From contig NZ_QKQV01000002.1 of NCBI RefSeq assembly GCF_003233725.1, positions 1 through 64,000 on the forward strand: a stretch of DNA of 64,000 bases. Reading direction: 5' to 3'. Every line of letters starts with the position of its first letter. The first letter of the stretch is position 1. This document shows, piece after piece, positions 1 to 8,455 of the stretch. Position numbers and translations under genes: made by a program. This stretch comes from Mesonia sp. K7. Its GTDB lineage: Bacteria > Bacteroidota > Bacteroidia > Flavobacteriales > Flavobacteriaceae. The notes below the pieces were generated by a model. The model saw only the letters and a list, made by a program, of their open reading frames with translations, did not search any database and had not been told where the DNA came from.

Positions 1-54
1 AAATGCTTCGGAAAACTTACGTTGTTTCTTGATTAATTTTAAATTAGCTTTCAT
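1..54 (-). CDS. Possible 5' end of an unknown gene, cut by the window edge
   Basis: An ATG on the minus strand at 54-52 opens a frame of 18 codons that runs off the left edge without a stop. The peptide begins MKANLKLIKKQRKFSEAF and is Lys-rich and hydrophilic. It is too short to assign. A real gene is plausible because the region between it and aroC would then be a divergent promoter region, but chance is not excluded. Confidence 0.35.
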   Translation of the reverse strand, partial: MKANLKLIKKQRKFSEAF

Positions 55-212
55 ATAAATTGACTTTAGTGGTCAACCTATATCAGGGACGTACACAATT
101 TCAATTCTCACTTCTCACTTCTCACATCAACACACTAGCAGATTAATACATTATCATATCATCAAATTTTCTATTGTCTACCGAAAAAATTACATTTGTT
201 GAAAATCAATCT

Positions 213-1271
213 ATGGCGGGCAATTCTTTCGGTAAAATATTTAAGTTAACCACTTTTGGCGAATCGCATGGAAAAGCCATTGGCGGAATCATAGAAGGTT
301 GCCCTGCAGGTATTGCCATCGATTTCTCGAAAATCCAAGAAGATTTAGACCGTCGTAAACCCGGACAATCCCGATTGGTCACTCAACGAAAGGAAGACGA
401 CAAAGTAGAATTTCTCTCAGGAATCTTTGAAGGAACGACGACAGGAACTCCTATCGGTTTTCTTATCAAAAACACCGACCAGAAGTCGAAAGATTACAGT
501 CATATCAAAGAGGTGTATCGGCCAAGCCATGCCGATTTTACCTACGACGAAAAGTATAAATTTAGGGATTATCGCGGTGGCGGAAGATCAAGCGCTCGCG
601 AAACCGCTTGTCGTGTTGTAGCGGGTGCTGTTGCTAAACAGGTAATTCCGGAAATAAAGATAACGGCTTATACACAATCGGTTGGAAAAGTGGGTTTATC
701 TTCAGGTGATGAAATCCGCTTTAGCGAAATCGAAAACAACAATGTGCGATGCCCAAATGCGGTCGTTGCACAACAGATGGAAGCCCATATCCTTGCCACC
801 AAAAAAGAGGGCGATAGTATTGGGGGCGTGATATTCTGTCATATTACTAACGTGCCTACGGGTTTAGGCGAACCGGTATTTGACAAGCTCCACGCAGAAC
901 TTGGGAAAGCGATGCTTTCCATCAACGCGGTAAAAGGGTTTGAATACGGAAGCGGTTTTGAAGGCACAAAAATGAAAGGTAGCAAACATAACGACCTATT
1001 CAATACCGATAAAACGACCCAAACCAATTACAGTGGCGGAATACAAGGCGGTATTTCCAACGGAAGTGAAATCTATTTTCGTGTGGCTTTTAAACCTGTA
1101 GCTACCCTTATGAAAAGCCAACAAACCATCGATAAAAAAGGTAACAAAGTAGAAATGATGGGCAAAGGCCGTCATGATGCATGTGTGGTTCCTAGAGCCG
1201 TACCAATTGTAGAGGCGATGGCAGCTTTGGTATTAGCAGATTACTATTTATTACAAAAAATCAATCAATAG
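213..1271 (+). CDS. aroC: Chorismate synthase
   Basis: Converts 5-enolpyruvylshikimate-3-phosphate to chorismate, the last common step of aromatic amino acid synthesis, using reduced FMN in the cytosol. The 352-residue protein carries the family signatures in order: GESHG near residue 16, [15 protein letters not shown] near 48, [12 protein letters not shown] near 122, and [20 protein letters not shown] near 322. An in-frame TTG at 174 would add 13 residues, but the ATG at 213 gives the usual start just ahead of the conserved [17 protein letters not shown] stretch, so I chose it. The symporter gene begins 9 bp downstream on the same strand and is probably co-transcribed. Identification is secure. 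Confidence 0.97.
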   Translation: MAGNSFGKIFKLTTFGESHGKAIGGIIEGCPAGIAIDFSKIQEDLDRRKPGQSRLVTQRKEDDKVEFLSGIFEGTTTGTPIGFLIKNTDQKSKDYSHIKEVYRPSHADFTYDEKYKFRDYRGGGRSSARETACRVVAGAVAKQVIPEIKITAYTQSVGKVGLSSGDEIRFSEIENNNVRCPNAVVAQQMEAHILATKKEGDSIGGVIFCHITNVPTGLGEPVFDKLHAELGKAMLSINAVKGFEYGSGFEGTKMKGSKHNDLFNTDKTTQTNYSGGIQGGISNGSEIYFRVAFKPVATLMKSQQTIDKKGNKVEMMGKGRHDACVVPRAVPIVEAMAALVLADYYLLQKINQ

Positions 1272-1280
1272 AGAATAAGT

Positions 1281-2585
1281 ATGAAAAAATTAGCATTGCA
1301 CTGGCAAATATTACTAGGAATGGCACTTGGAGTGGTATTTGCACTTCTGATGACCAACTTTACTTGGGGACCAGGTTTTATAGAAGATTGGATCAAACCT
1401 TTCGGAACCATTTTTATCAATGCCTTAAAGCTTATTGCAGTTCCTTTAATATTAGCTTCCCTTATCAAAGGGGTGTCTGATCTAAAAGACATCTCACAGC
1501 TCTCTAAAATGGGTTTTAGAACTATATTGACTTATGTGACCACAACAGTGATTGCTGTTTCTATTGGTTTGGCAGTTGTCAATTTGGTGCAACCCGGAAA
1601 AACCATTAGTGAAGACACACGCGAGGAACTGGTACAAAGTTATGGAGGTGAAGCAGAGTCGAAACGTCAGGACGCCCAAAAACAAAAAGAATCCGGGCCT
1701 TTACAAGCCTTGGTCGATATTGTTCCTGACAATATTATTGGAGCTTCCTCTAACAATGGCAATATGTTGCAAGTGATTTTCTTTGCGATATTCTTTGGGA
1801 TAGGTTTAATTCTCATTCCTGAGAAAACAGCCGAGCCCGTCAAAGCCTTTTTCGACGGGTTTAACGAAGTTATTTTAAAAATGATTGACATCATTATGCT
1901 TTTTGCACCTTATGGTGTTTTTGCACTATTGGCAGCTTTGGTGGTAGAAGCACCAAGTGCAGATCTTTTTGCCGCATTGGCGATGTATTCACTCTGTGTC
2001 GTAGCAGGTTTATTATTGATGATAGGGGTTTATATCTTGTTGGTTTGGATCTTTACCAAACGTACTCCTTCTTTTTTTATCAACGGAATATCGCCTGCGC
2101 AGTTATTGGCTTTTTCAACCAGTTCGAGTGCCGCTACCTTGCCCGTAACGATGGAAAGGGTAGAAGAGCATTTGGGAGTAGAAAAAGAAGTCTCGAGTTT
2201 TGTGCTGCCTATCGGAGCTACCATTAATATGGATGGTACGAGCTTATACCAAGCGGTTGCTGCCGTATTTATTGCACAAGCCTTTGGAATGAATCTTGAT
2301 TTTGCTACGCAACTCGGTATTATAGCGACCGCAACTTTAGCCTCGATTGGTTCTGCGGCGGTTCCTGGAGCAGGAATGGTCATGTTGGTGATTGTACTCG
2401 CCCAAGCAGGAATTCCTGAGGCGGGTCTAGCCCTTATCTTTGCCGTCGATCGACCTTTAGACATGTGTAGGACGACCGTAAATGTAACGGGCGATGGAGC
2501 CGTATCGATGATGGTAGGAAAAGCAGTAGGGAAACTAAGGGATTTCCCAATTGTAAAGAATTGGGATGATAATTATAAAGCTTAA
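1281..2585 (+). CDS. Dicarboxylate/amino acid:cation symporter (DAACS/GltPh family)
   Basis: A 434-residue inner-membrane secondary transporter that takes up acidic amino acids or C4-dicarboxylates with Na+ or H+. The glutamate-transporter core motifs are visible: the serine-rich hairpin STSSSAATLPVTM at about residue 277, the unwound TM7 motif NMDGTS at about 314, and the substrate-binding TM8 segment DRPLDMCRTTVNVTGDG at about 389. In the family the Arg/Asp positions of TM8 separate glutamate, dicarboxylate and neutral substrates. Here CRTTVNVTGD (Arg present) fits an acidic substrate. A charged loop at about residues 110-140 is extended. It lies 9 bp after aroC. Exact substrate is inferred. 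Confidence 0.92.
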   Translation: MKKLALHWQILLGMALGVVFALLMTNFTWGPGFIEDWIKPFGTIFINALKLIAVPLILASLIKGVSDLKDISQLSKMGFRTILTYVTTTVIAVSIGLAVVNLVQPGKTISEDTREELVQSYGGEAESKRQDAQKQKESGPLQALVDIVPDNIIGASSNNGNMLQVIFFAIFFGIGLILIPEKTAEPVKAFFDGFNEVILKMIDIIMLFAPYGVFALLAALVVEAPSADLFAALAMYSLCVVAGLLLMIGVYILLVWIFTKRTPSFFINGISPAQLLAFSTSSSAATLPVTMERVEEHLGVEKEVSSFVLPIGATINMDGTSLYQAVAAVFIAQAFGMNLDFATQLGIIATATLASIGSAAVPGAGMVMLVIVLAQAGIPEAGLALIFAVDRPLDMCRTTVNVTGDGAVSMMVGKAVGKLRDFPIVKNWDDNYKA

Positions 2586-2659
2586 AAAAATAACTCTTAA
2601 AAAAATAGTCTCTTACTTTTCGTATATTCCTTTTACGTATTTTAGTGTAAAAATACACT

Positions 2660-4414
2660 ATGGAAATTGCTTTGGTCATCGGTCTTCTTGTGGTTGTGAT
2701 TATTCTTTTTGCCAGCGAAAAGTTTTCGGTAGATGTGGTGACCATCGGGATGTTGGTTCTGCTCACCCTATTTGGAATCATTAGTCCGAAAGAAGCCTTC
2801 GAAGGTTTTAGTAGCGACTTTATCATTATTCTAGCCTCTATTTTTATCATTTCTGGAGCACTCTCCGAAACAGGTTTACTCGATAAACTAGGTTCACAGA
2901 TGATAAAAGTCGTAAAAAGCAAAACGCTTTTTGTGGGGTACACGATGTTAGTAACTGGTGCACTTTCTGCTTTTATGAACAACACTACGGTTACCGCTTT
3001 GGTTACGGGCCCCGTGATTGGTATGTGCAGAAAACTCGATTTAAGTCCCTCCAAAGTATTGATTCCTGTGGCGTTTGCATCTATTCTTGGCGGAACCTGT
3101 ACGCTTATCGGTACTTCTACCAATATGGCTGTTAGTGGTTATATTGCCCAATCGGGCATGGAACCTCTTTACTTTTTTGAGATTTTTTGGATTGGTCTTG
3201 TTTTTCTAGTAACAGGGGTTGTTTTTATTCTTATTTTTTATAAAAAACTACTTCCTAATTACCAACATGGGGGGTATAACGAACGCTACGAAATTGCACA
3301 ATACCTTTCTGAAGTAGTCGTTTCAGCAGAGTCTAGTTTAGTAGGGCAGGTAGCTTTTTATTCCGATTTGGCTAAACAGGAAATACGTATACTAAAAATT
3401 ATACGCAATAAAGAAGCCTTTATTCCAAGATCTTCTACTTATATACAAGCCAATGATATTCTGCTAGTAGAGTGTAGTATCGAAGATGTCATCAAAATAA
3501 AAGAAGCTTCCGGGCTCGAAGTATTGGCCGATACCATTGCCCAAAAAGAAGAGCCCAACGAAAAAGTAGTAATGGCAGAACTACTCATTACTCCAAGTTC
3601 CAAACTTATTAACCGTAGCTTAAAAAAATCGCGCTTTCGACAAAACTACGATTTGGTTGTTCTGGCCATACAGCGGTTTGGAGAACCAGTGTCGCAAAAA
3701 ATCGGAGATATCAAGCTGCGTATAGGTGATACTTTATTGGTACAAGGAACCCAAGAAGATATCGATAAAAACCGAAACTCCACGCAGTTTTCGGTAGTTG
3801 GCGATTTTAAGGTAAACATGTTTAAGGAAAAGAAAGGTATTTTTACTGCTATTGTTTTCCTGCTTGCCATCATCGCAGGAACCTTCGGCTGGACGCCACT
3901 TTCTATCGCTTTTATGGCCGCAGCATTATTAACAGTGCTCTCTGGAGCCATACATGTAGACCGAGCCTATGAAATCATCAATTGGAAATTACTCATTCTT
4001 ATAGGAGGAATGACTGCTTTTGGTTCCGCTATGCAAAATTCAGGAGCTTCAAAATACCTCGCAGAAAATATTACCAATCTTTTAGGCGATTTTGGTCCGA
4101 TGTACGTACTTGGCGGTTTTGTGATTTTAGTAATCTTACTCACCCAACCCATGAGCAATGCCGCTGCCGCATTGGTTGTCCTTCCGGTAGCCTTGGATAC
4201 TGCCCAGATGCTCAATGCAGACCCTCGTACTTTTGCTATAGGTATTATGCTGGGAGCCTCTGTTTCGCTTATTGCTCCCTTCGAACCCTCTTGCATATTG
4301 GTTTTTGGTCCCGGAAAATATAAATTCATTGACTTTTTAAAAGTAGGACTTCCCTTGACACTACTACTTTTTCTTATACTCATGGCATTGGTCCCTTTCT
4401 TTTGGCGTTTATAA
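2660..4414 (+). CDS. SLC13-family (DASS-like) permease with two RCK_C/TrkA-C domains
   Basis: A 584-residue membrane transporter of the divalent anion:Na+ / ArsB-NhaD superfamily, probably carrying sulfate, dicarboxylate or a related anion. The N-terminal membrane half spans residues 1-195 and includes FMNNTTVTALVTGPV and GGTCTLIGTSTNMAVSG. Two soluble regulatory RCK_C domains follow at about 215-275 and 303-370 (each with an NDILLVE or GDTLLVQGT-type beta ending). The second membrane half runs to the end, with QPMSNAAAALVVLPVA near 500. This membrane/RCK/RCK/membrane order is typical of bacterial SLC13 permeases annotated as citrate or sulfur-oxyanion carriers. It starts 75 bp after the symporter on the same strand. 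Confidence 0.9.
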   Translation: MEIALVIGLLVVVIILFASEKFSVDVVTIGMLVLLTLFGIISPKEAFEGFSSDFIIILASIFIISGALSETGLLDKLGSQMIKVVKSKTLFVGYTMLVTGALSAFMNNTTVTALVTGPVIGMCRKLDLSPSKVLIPVAFASILGGTCTLIGTSTNMAVSGYIAQSGMEPLYFFEIFWIGLVFLVTGVVFILIFYKKLLPNYQHGGYNERYEIAQYLSEVVVSAESSLVGQVAFYSDLAKQEIRILKIIRNKEAFIPRSSTYIQANDILLVECSIEDVIKIKEASGLEVLADTIAQKEEPNEKVVMAELLITPSSKLINRSLKKSRFRQNYDLVVLAIQRFGEPVSQKIGDIKLRIGDTLLVQGTQEDIDKNRNSTQFSVVGDFKVNMFKEKKGIFTAIVFLLAIIAGTFGWTPLSIAFMAAALLTVLSGAIHVDRAYEIINWKLLILIGGMTAFGSAMQNSGASKYLAENITNLLGDFGPMYVLGGFVILVILLTQPMSNAAAALVVLPVALDTAQMLNADPRTFAIGIMLGASVSLIAPFEPSCILVFGPGKYKFIDFLKVGLPLTLLLFLILMALVPFFWRL

Positions 4415-4539
4415 AAAAACATACCACTTTATTCCTTGATACCGTACTATCCAAAGCTTGCTAGCTATGATAACCTAAAAAGACTTATATTCGTTTGGTT
4501 ATAACGAGTTGCCACACTACAATAAAATCATATTACTAA

Positions 4540-5097
4540 TTGAAAATTGTTTTAAAAATAGTTTTAATATTTGTTATTCTAATTTTTTTAGGAATTTTAA
4601 TTATTTCTGATATAGCTGACAGAAATCAATACTATTCAAAATATACTCCAGAAGAAGAGTTAAAAATTTTTATGTGGAAAGACGGTTATGATGAATATCA
4701 AGACCATAGAGATGTTTACAAAGATCATTTTAATAACGAAAAGTATAGATTCCCAAGAAAAAAAGTTTCTAAAGTAAAGTTATTTAAAAATAGTTTTTTA
4801 ATAAGCCGATTAACATCAACAACAATTTCAGAAACAAACAAAATTAGCATAATAAAATTTTTTAATAATCCAAGTAATTTTGATTGGTCCGAAACTACTT
4901 GGGATTTATCTGAATCTGAATATATTCTTAGATTTTATAATCAAGAAAATAAAGTAATTGGGAAAATTTGGTTCTGCTTACAATCTTGTAGAATGACAGA
5001 ATCAGAACCATTTTCGCCAAGTATGAAATACGGTGGATTGAGCAAAAACGGCAGGAAAAAATTAAAAACCTTAATTGATAAAATATTGAGCGAATAA
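4540..5097 (+). CDS. Unknown membrane-anchored protein, possible cassette gene
   Basis: A 185-residue protein with one N-terminal hydrophobic segment (residues 2-23, VLKIVLIFVILIFLGILIIS) and then a hydrophilic, Asp/Tyr/Lys-rich domain that would face the periplasm. I recognise no family. The start is a TTG that directly gives the hydrophobic N-terminus; no ATG lies close upstream in frame. The gene is clearly more AT-rich than the transporter genes before it, and it sits between short inverted-repeat borders (see findings), which suggests horizontally acquired cargo. A C-terminal Cys pair (CLQSC, about residue 147) could form a disulfide. Confidence 0.7.
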   Translation: MKIVLKIVLIFVILIFLGILIISDIADRNQYYSKYTPEEELKIFMWKDGYDEYQDHRDVYKDHFNNEKYRFPRKKVSKVKLFKNSFLISRLTSTTISETNKISIIKFFNNPSNFDWSETTWDLSESEYILRFYNQENKVIGKIWFCLQSCRMTESEPFSPSMKYGGLSKNGRKKLKTLIDKILSE

Positions 5098-5100
5098 AAA

Positions 5101-5246
5101 ACGTGAGGCAACAACATAAATCTCAAATTGCTCCAAATTTATTCCCACGGATAAAACCCCATAAGCTCAACCTATTTTACGCTTTTTAACTATCTTAGAC
5201 CCAAACCTAACGGAACTTGAATTGATATTCTGTCCGTTGTGCTTAA
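5101..5246. repeat. Cassette-border-like imperfect inverted repeat between two unknown genes
   Basis: GCAACAAC at 5108-5115 can pair with GTTGTGC at 5236-5242, leaving one bulged A. Inside it, AACGGA at 5209-5214 pairs with TCCGTT at 5233-5238 around an 18-nt loop. The arrangement of short imperfect arms with an unpaired base, placed exactly between two unrelated AT-rich genes, recalls integron attC sites. The consensus GTTRRRY is not met and no integrase is in the window, so this is only a resemblance. Confidence 0.3.
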
Positions 5247-5256
5247 TGTAAAAAAT

Positions 5257-5748
5257 ATGATAGTTCGACCGAATAAAATAGCACTGATCAAGAAAAACTT
5301 CATTGAATTTTCATTTAATGGAGACGAAGATGACGATGTTGAAATTATACCTGATTTTGAAAAATTTAAAACGCTAAACTCGGCAGAACAATATTTTCTT
5401 GCAGATAAATACAACTGGGATGATGGAACAATAGTGTTGGATTGGATTATTGAAAGTCATAAATGTGACAAAGGAACTGCCTCATTAATATTTTGGCATG
5501 CAGAACCTGACTTCTATTTTGATTATACAGCAGAAACAATCGATGATTTTGAAAAACCTGTTTGGAATTTATTACAAAAGATTGTGAGAAAATTTAGAGA
5601 AAACGGATTTAAGAATAGCAAACTCAAATTTGACCCAATAAAAGAAGGGTATAAAACTGACTGGAAAACTGAATTAGATATTTGGGAAATACCAGCAGAA
5701 TTAAAAACAGCAACGAAAGGAAAAAAGCCGTTCAGATTCGGACTCTGA
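5257..5748 (+). CDS. Unknown cytosolic protein, possible cassette gene
   Basis: Encodes 163 residues from the ATG at 5257. A GTG at 5239 would add six residues but lies inside the putative border repeat, so the later start is preferred. There is no signal peptide or membrane segment. The sequence is acidic in the first third (DEDDDVEIIPDFEKF) and rich in Trp and aromatic residues (WNDDG-like WDDGT, FWHAEPDFYFDYT, FEKPVWNLL), as in small DUF4274/immunity-like alpha/beta proteins, but I cannot name a family. Base composition matches the preceding unknown gene rather than the flanking transporters. Together they form a two-gene accessory patch. Confidence 0.7.
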   Translation: MIVRPNKIALIKKNFIEFSFNGDEDDDVEIIPDFEKFKTLNSAEQYFLADKYNWDDGTIVLDWIIESHKCDKGTASLIFWHAEPDFYFDYTAETIDDFEKPVWNLLQKIVRKFRENGFKNSKLKFDPIKEGYKTDWKTELDIWEIPAELKTATKGKKPFRFGL

Positions 5749-5901
5749 AAAATGAAAAGCACTAGATACAACAAAACCTATAAACAATAATGCTTTGCTT
5801 GAGGCTATTGTTCATCATTAAATCATTGTATGTGGTTAGAAAAATAAAAAAAATGTCCACTTATGGAAGCAGTTTTGGTGCTGAGAACATTTCTATGTTC
5901 G

Positions 5902-5929
5902 ACACTTTAGAAGCCTCAGCGTCCGAGAT
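5902..5929 (+). repeat. 28-bp repeat, copy 1 (GCCTCAG-GTCCG type)
   Basis: Begins ACACTTTAGAAGCCTCAGCG and ends GTCCGAGAT. Two more copies with few changes lie at 6302 and 6599, all on the same strand within 700 bp. Confidence 0.75.
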
Positions 5930-5970
5930 AAGAATACTGCATCACTCTTTAAAAAAAAGAATTCCTCATA

Positions 5971-6158
5971 TTGACGTCATAACCGACCTAAGTTTCACCT
6001 TGGGGTACCCACAGCTGAAGTAGACGTCAAGAATTAAAAGCTGTTTGAAGTTCACTCTGTGAACAAGTTCTTTTAATTTAGCCTGCAAAGCGTGATGGGT
6101 CAATAAGAAACTTAAGTCTTGATCTTTTGCTCCGTTTTGCATCAAGGCAAAATGAAGA
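5971..6158 (+). repeat. Dispersed repeat of about 180 bp, copy A
   Basis: Matches 33330-33519 on the same strand with about a dozen substitutions and small indels. Read on the minus strand, both copies hold a short open frame starting MQN(E/G)AKDQDLSFLL. It ends after 19 codons in the other copy and stays open for longer here. No gene of known family covers it. Confidence 0.85.
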
Positions 6159-6191
6159 TATAAAATCTAAGTCACGTCAAACTTTACAACT

Positions 6192-6218
6192 ATACTTTTT
6201 CCATTGATGAAAAAGTAT
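6192..6218. repeat. Hairpin ATACTTTTT/AAAAAGTAT, copy 1
   Basis: A perfect 9-bp inverted repeat around the loop CCATTGATG. The same loop and near-identical arms occur at 33088-33114, again next to the repeat of about 180 bp. It is not followed by a T-run, so it is not an obvious terminator. Confidence 0.7.
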
Positions 6219-6301
6219 GATAGAAAAAACCAATCTTTACAATTTTGTGTATTCAAGAGAAACAGATAACCTTTCTTTATAAGCTTTGTATCTATAAAAT
6301 G

Positions 6302-6329
6302 ACACTTCGAGAGCCTCAGTGTCCGAGAT
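6302..6329 (+). repeat. 28-bp repeat, copy 2
   Basis: ACACTTCGAGAGCCTCAGTG followed by TCCGAGAT. It differs from copy 1 at only a few positions. Confidence 0.75.
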
Positions 6330-6363
6330 TGTGTTGAGCCCTGAGGTTACTCGAAGGGCAGTG

Positions 6364-6502
6364 TCTGATATTGAGAATACTCCAGTCAGTTCGAGTTTTT
6401 TCTAAAAGAAAAAGTATCGAGAACTAGACCCTTATTGTGTAGCACTTCTCGATACAACCTCACTGCATTCGGCCACTCGAAGTGACAAAATCCACCTATG
6501 TT
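6364..6502 (+). repeat. Repeat of about 135 bp, left member of a pair bracketing 6.5-12.1 kb
   Basis: Collinear with 12066-12195: TCTGAT, TGAGAATACT(C/T)CAGTCA, TTTCTAAAAGAAAAAGTAT, CGAGAAC, CCCTTATTG(T/C)GTAGCACTT, GCATTCGGCCACTCGAAGTG and GACAAAAT appear in the same order. It contains the imperfect palindrome GTCAGTTCGAG...TATCGAGAAC (6385-6424), a motif also found at 8456 and 33678. Confidence 0.85.
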
Positions 6503-6598
6503 ACTCACGTCTCCCAAAAAGCTTTCGTGTGCTGAGTTATAACCGAAACATCATCAATGAAAAAAATGAACATGTAATATACATAAAAAAACAGACTA

Positions 6599-6626
6599 AC
6601 ACTTTAGGAGCCTCAGTGTCCGCTTC
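6599..6626 (+). repeat. 28-bp repeat, copy 3
   Basis: ACACTTTAGGAGCCTCAGTG followed by TCCGCTTC. It ends just before the stop codon of the minus-strand gene at 6636. Confidence 0.7.
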
Positions 6627-6635
6627 GTAATTAAT

Positions 6636-6890
6636 TTAGTGGTTACGCAAAGCATGTATCAATTCTTTTTTGTTCATCTTACTGCGTCCTTCAACACCAA
6701 TATCTTTTGCTTTATCGTAAAGCTCCTGCTTAGTTCTTTCTTCATAGGTACTAGCTTTTCCTCCCTTTTTACCAGGGTTTTTAGAATTGGCAATACGTGC
6801 AGCTTTTTCTTTGCTGTAGCCTTCTCGTCGTAAGGCCTCATAGCGCTCATCGTTCTTGATGCTCGGCCCATGGTCTTTTTGTGGTATCAT
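6636..6890 (-). CDS. DUF7218-like small protein with Rho-N/SAP-like C-terminus
   Basis: An 84-residue, strongly basic soluble protein. The N-terminal half (KNDERYEALRREGYSKEKAA, then RIANS) is the compact motif shared by short DUF7218-type proteins. The C-terminal half (TKQELYDKAKDIGVEGRSKM, then NKKELIHALR) matches the two-helix Rho-N/SAP-like fold used for nucleic-acid binding. This suggests a small DNA- or RNA-associated protein, often found among stress genes in this phylum; that role is inferred. It lies 17 bp downstream of the PfpI gene on the same strand, so the two probably share a transcript. Confidence 0.8.
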   Translation of the reverse strand: MIPQKDHGPSIKNDERYEALRREGYSKEKAARIANSKNPGKKGGKASTYEERTKQELYDKAKDIGVEGRSKMNKKELIHALRNH

Positions 6891-6907
6891 AACTATGTTT
6901 TTTTAGG

Positions 6908-7468
6908 TTAAGCCGTTTGCTCTTCGTGTTTTCCTTCGTAAACTTCTTCTACCAATTTACGGTTAAAAGCCTCAAGGTCTTCAGGTGATCTACTAGTGAC
7001 TAAACCTTCATCAACGACCACTTCTTCATCTACCCAATTGGCTCCTGCATTCAGCATATCTTTTTTGATAGAATCAAAAGAAGTAATTTTCCTTCCTTGC
7101 AACACATCGGCTTCTGCCAAGAGTTGTGGTCCGTGACAAATAGCGGCGACTGGCTTTTTGTTTTCAAAAAACGACTTGACAAATTGCACGGCTTTTTCGT
7201 TACGTCTCAACTTATCCGGATTAATAACGCCGCCCGGAAGCATTAAAGCGTGATAATCGGATTGGCTTACACTGTCTAAGGTCTTATCTACCGTATATTC
7301 GTTACTCCAATTGCCTTCGCTCCATCCTTTGATTTTCCCAGAGTCTTCTGATACAATATGTACTTCTGCTCCAGCTTTTTCCAAAGCAGCTTTAGGGGAG
7401 CTTAATTCGCTTTCTTCAAATCCGTTGGTTGCTAAGATGGCAACCTTCTTTTTATTTAAATTTTCCAT
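6908..7468 (-). CDS. Type 1 glutamine amidotransferase-like DJ-1/PfpI family protein
   Basis: A 186-residue cytosolic protein of the DJ-1/PfpI/YhbO superfamily, linked to glyoxal and carbonyl stress and repair of glycated molecules. The nucleophile elbow AAICHGPQLL puts the reactive Cys at residue 111 followed by His112, and the family Glu lies in GFEESELSSP near residue 18. A YHALMLPGGV strand precedes it, as expected. The frame can be extended 25 codons upstream, but the ATG at 7468 starts directly at the family's usual N-terminus (MENLNKKKVAILATNGFEES). It is the first gene of a pair with the DUF7218-like gene. Whether it acts as a deglycase or a protease is unresolved. Confidence 0.9.
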   Translation of the reverse strand: MENLNKKKVAILATNGFEESELSSPKAALEKAGAEVHIVSEDSGKIKGWSEGNWSNEYTVDKTLDSVSQSDYHALMLPGGVINPDKLRRNEKAVQFVKSFFENKKPVAAICHGPQLLAEADVLQGRKITSFDSIKKDMLNAGANWVDEEVVVDEGLVTSRSPEDLEAFNRKLVEEVYEGKHEEQTA

Positions 7469-7679
7469 GGTATATTGTTTTTTTAATGAATAATTTACTT
7501 CCTCTAATTTATCAAAGCATGGGCTTCCTACCAAAAAAGACAATCGGTTTAACCTAAGTTTAGTAGCCTATGTTAAAGCATCTTAAAAAAGAACATAGCA
7601 GCTAGTATAGTTAGAAATCCGTTCTTTTTAATACCTTTATAGGTATCGTAAAACTCTTTCACGAATTAAAAATTAAAAG

Positions 7680-8399
7680 ATGAGAACACCAGACTTCAGT
7701 AAATTGAAAGCCGTCTATATCAACTGTACGCTTAAAAAATCGCCGCAAAAAAGCCACACCCAAACTTTAATGGACGTCTCCAAAAACATTATGGAAAGGG
7801 AAGGCGTTAAGGTCGAAAATATCAGGTTGGTAGATCACGAAGTCGCACCTGGAGTTTACCCCGATATGACGGAAGAAGGCTGGAGCAAAGACGAATGGCC
7901 AAAGCTGTTTAAAAAAGTAATTGCCGCTGACATCCTTATTATCGGAACACCTATTTGGTTGGGCGAGAAGTCATCGGTAGCTCAAAAACTCATCGAAAGA
8001 CTCTATGCGATGAGCAGCGAAACCAACGAAAAAGGGCAATACCTCTATTACGGGAAAGTAGGAGGTTGTATCATTACCGGAAACGAAGATGGGGTAAAGC
8101 ATTGTGCTATGGGTATTTTATATGCCCTGCAACATATCGGTTATTCCATTCCGCCGCAAGCCGATTGTGGGTGGATAGGTGAAGTAGGACCAGGGCCAAG
8201 TTATGGTGATCAAGAATGGGATGGAAAAAAGCTAGAAAAACCTGTAGGTTTTGATAGTGATTTCACCAATAGAAATACCACCTTTATGACCTATAACTTA
8301 TTACACCTAGCGAGTATGCTTAAATCACATAACGGCTACTCTGCATACGGAAACTCCAGAAAAGGTTGGGACGATGGTAACCGCTGGAATTTTGAATAG
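7680..8399 (+). CDS. Flavodoxin-like NAD(P)H-dependent oxidoreductase
   Basis: A 239-residue cytosolic protein with the flavodoxin/NADPH-dependent FMN reductase fold. The FMN phosphate-binding region is near the N-terminus (KAVYINCTLKKSPQKSHTQT), and the second flavin loop is IIGTPIWLGEKSSVAQKLIE at about residue 98. GKVGGCIITGNEDGVKHCAM lies near 123. Family members reduce quinones, flavins or azo/nitro compounds, often under stress. It is transcribed away from the PfpI gene and precedes the arsenic operon, but a 213-bp gap containing a palindromic repeat separates them, so it is probably not part of that operon. It is not a close ArsH look-alike. Substrate unknown. Confidence 0.85.
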   Translation: MRTPDFSKLKAVYINCTLKKSPQKSHTQTLMDVSKNIMEREGVKVENIRLVDHEVAPGVYPDMTEEGWSKDEWPKLFKKVIAADILIIGTPIWLGEKSSVAQKLIERLYAMSSETNEKGQYLYYGKVGGCIITGNEDGVKHCAMGILYALQHIGYSIPPQADCGWIGEVGPGPSYGDQEWDGKKLEKPVGFDSDFTNRNTTFMTYNLLHLASMLKSHNGYSAYGNSRKGWDDGNRWNFE

Positions 8400-8455
8400 C
8401 CTTCAAAAGATTAAGTTGCTTTATAGCAATTGAATCAATTTTAGTAATTGAAATA

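Larger units (their letters stand above)
5749..6635. other. Gene-free region filled with dispersed repeats
   Basis: About 0.9 kb with no convincing gene. It holds three copies of a 28-bp GCCTCAGTGTCCG-type repeat, one copy of a repeat of about 177 bp that recurs near 33.3 kb, a hairpin that recurs near 33.1 kb, and the left member of a repeat that recurs at 12.07 kb. A 77-codon open frame at 5790-6023 overlaps these repeats and looks accidental. Confidence 0.75.

Noticed and set aside
174-212. TTG start for aroC, 13 codons upstream
   Set aside because: The ATG at 213 matches the usual family start; the added residues are not conserved-looking.
2434-3123. Minus-strand frame of 229 codons antisense to the SLC13 permease
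   Set aside because: Opposes a well-defined transporter gene and has no recognisable protein features.
5790-6023. Plus-strand frame of 77 codons in the first repeat region
   Set aside because: Runs through the 28-bp and 180-bp repeats, with no family resemblance; best explained by chance.
5902-6626. Possible CRISPR array from the three 28-bp repeats
   Set aside because: Spacing is hundreds of bases and unequal, copies diverge, and no cas gene is near.
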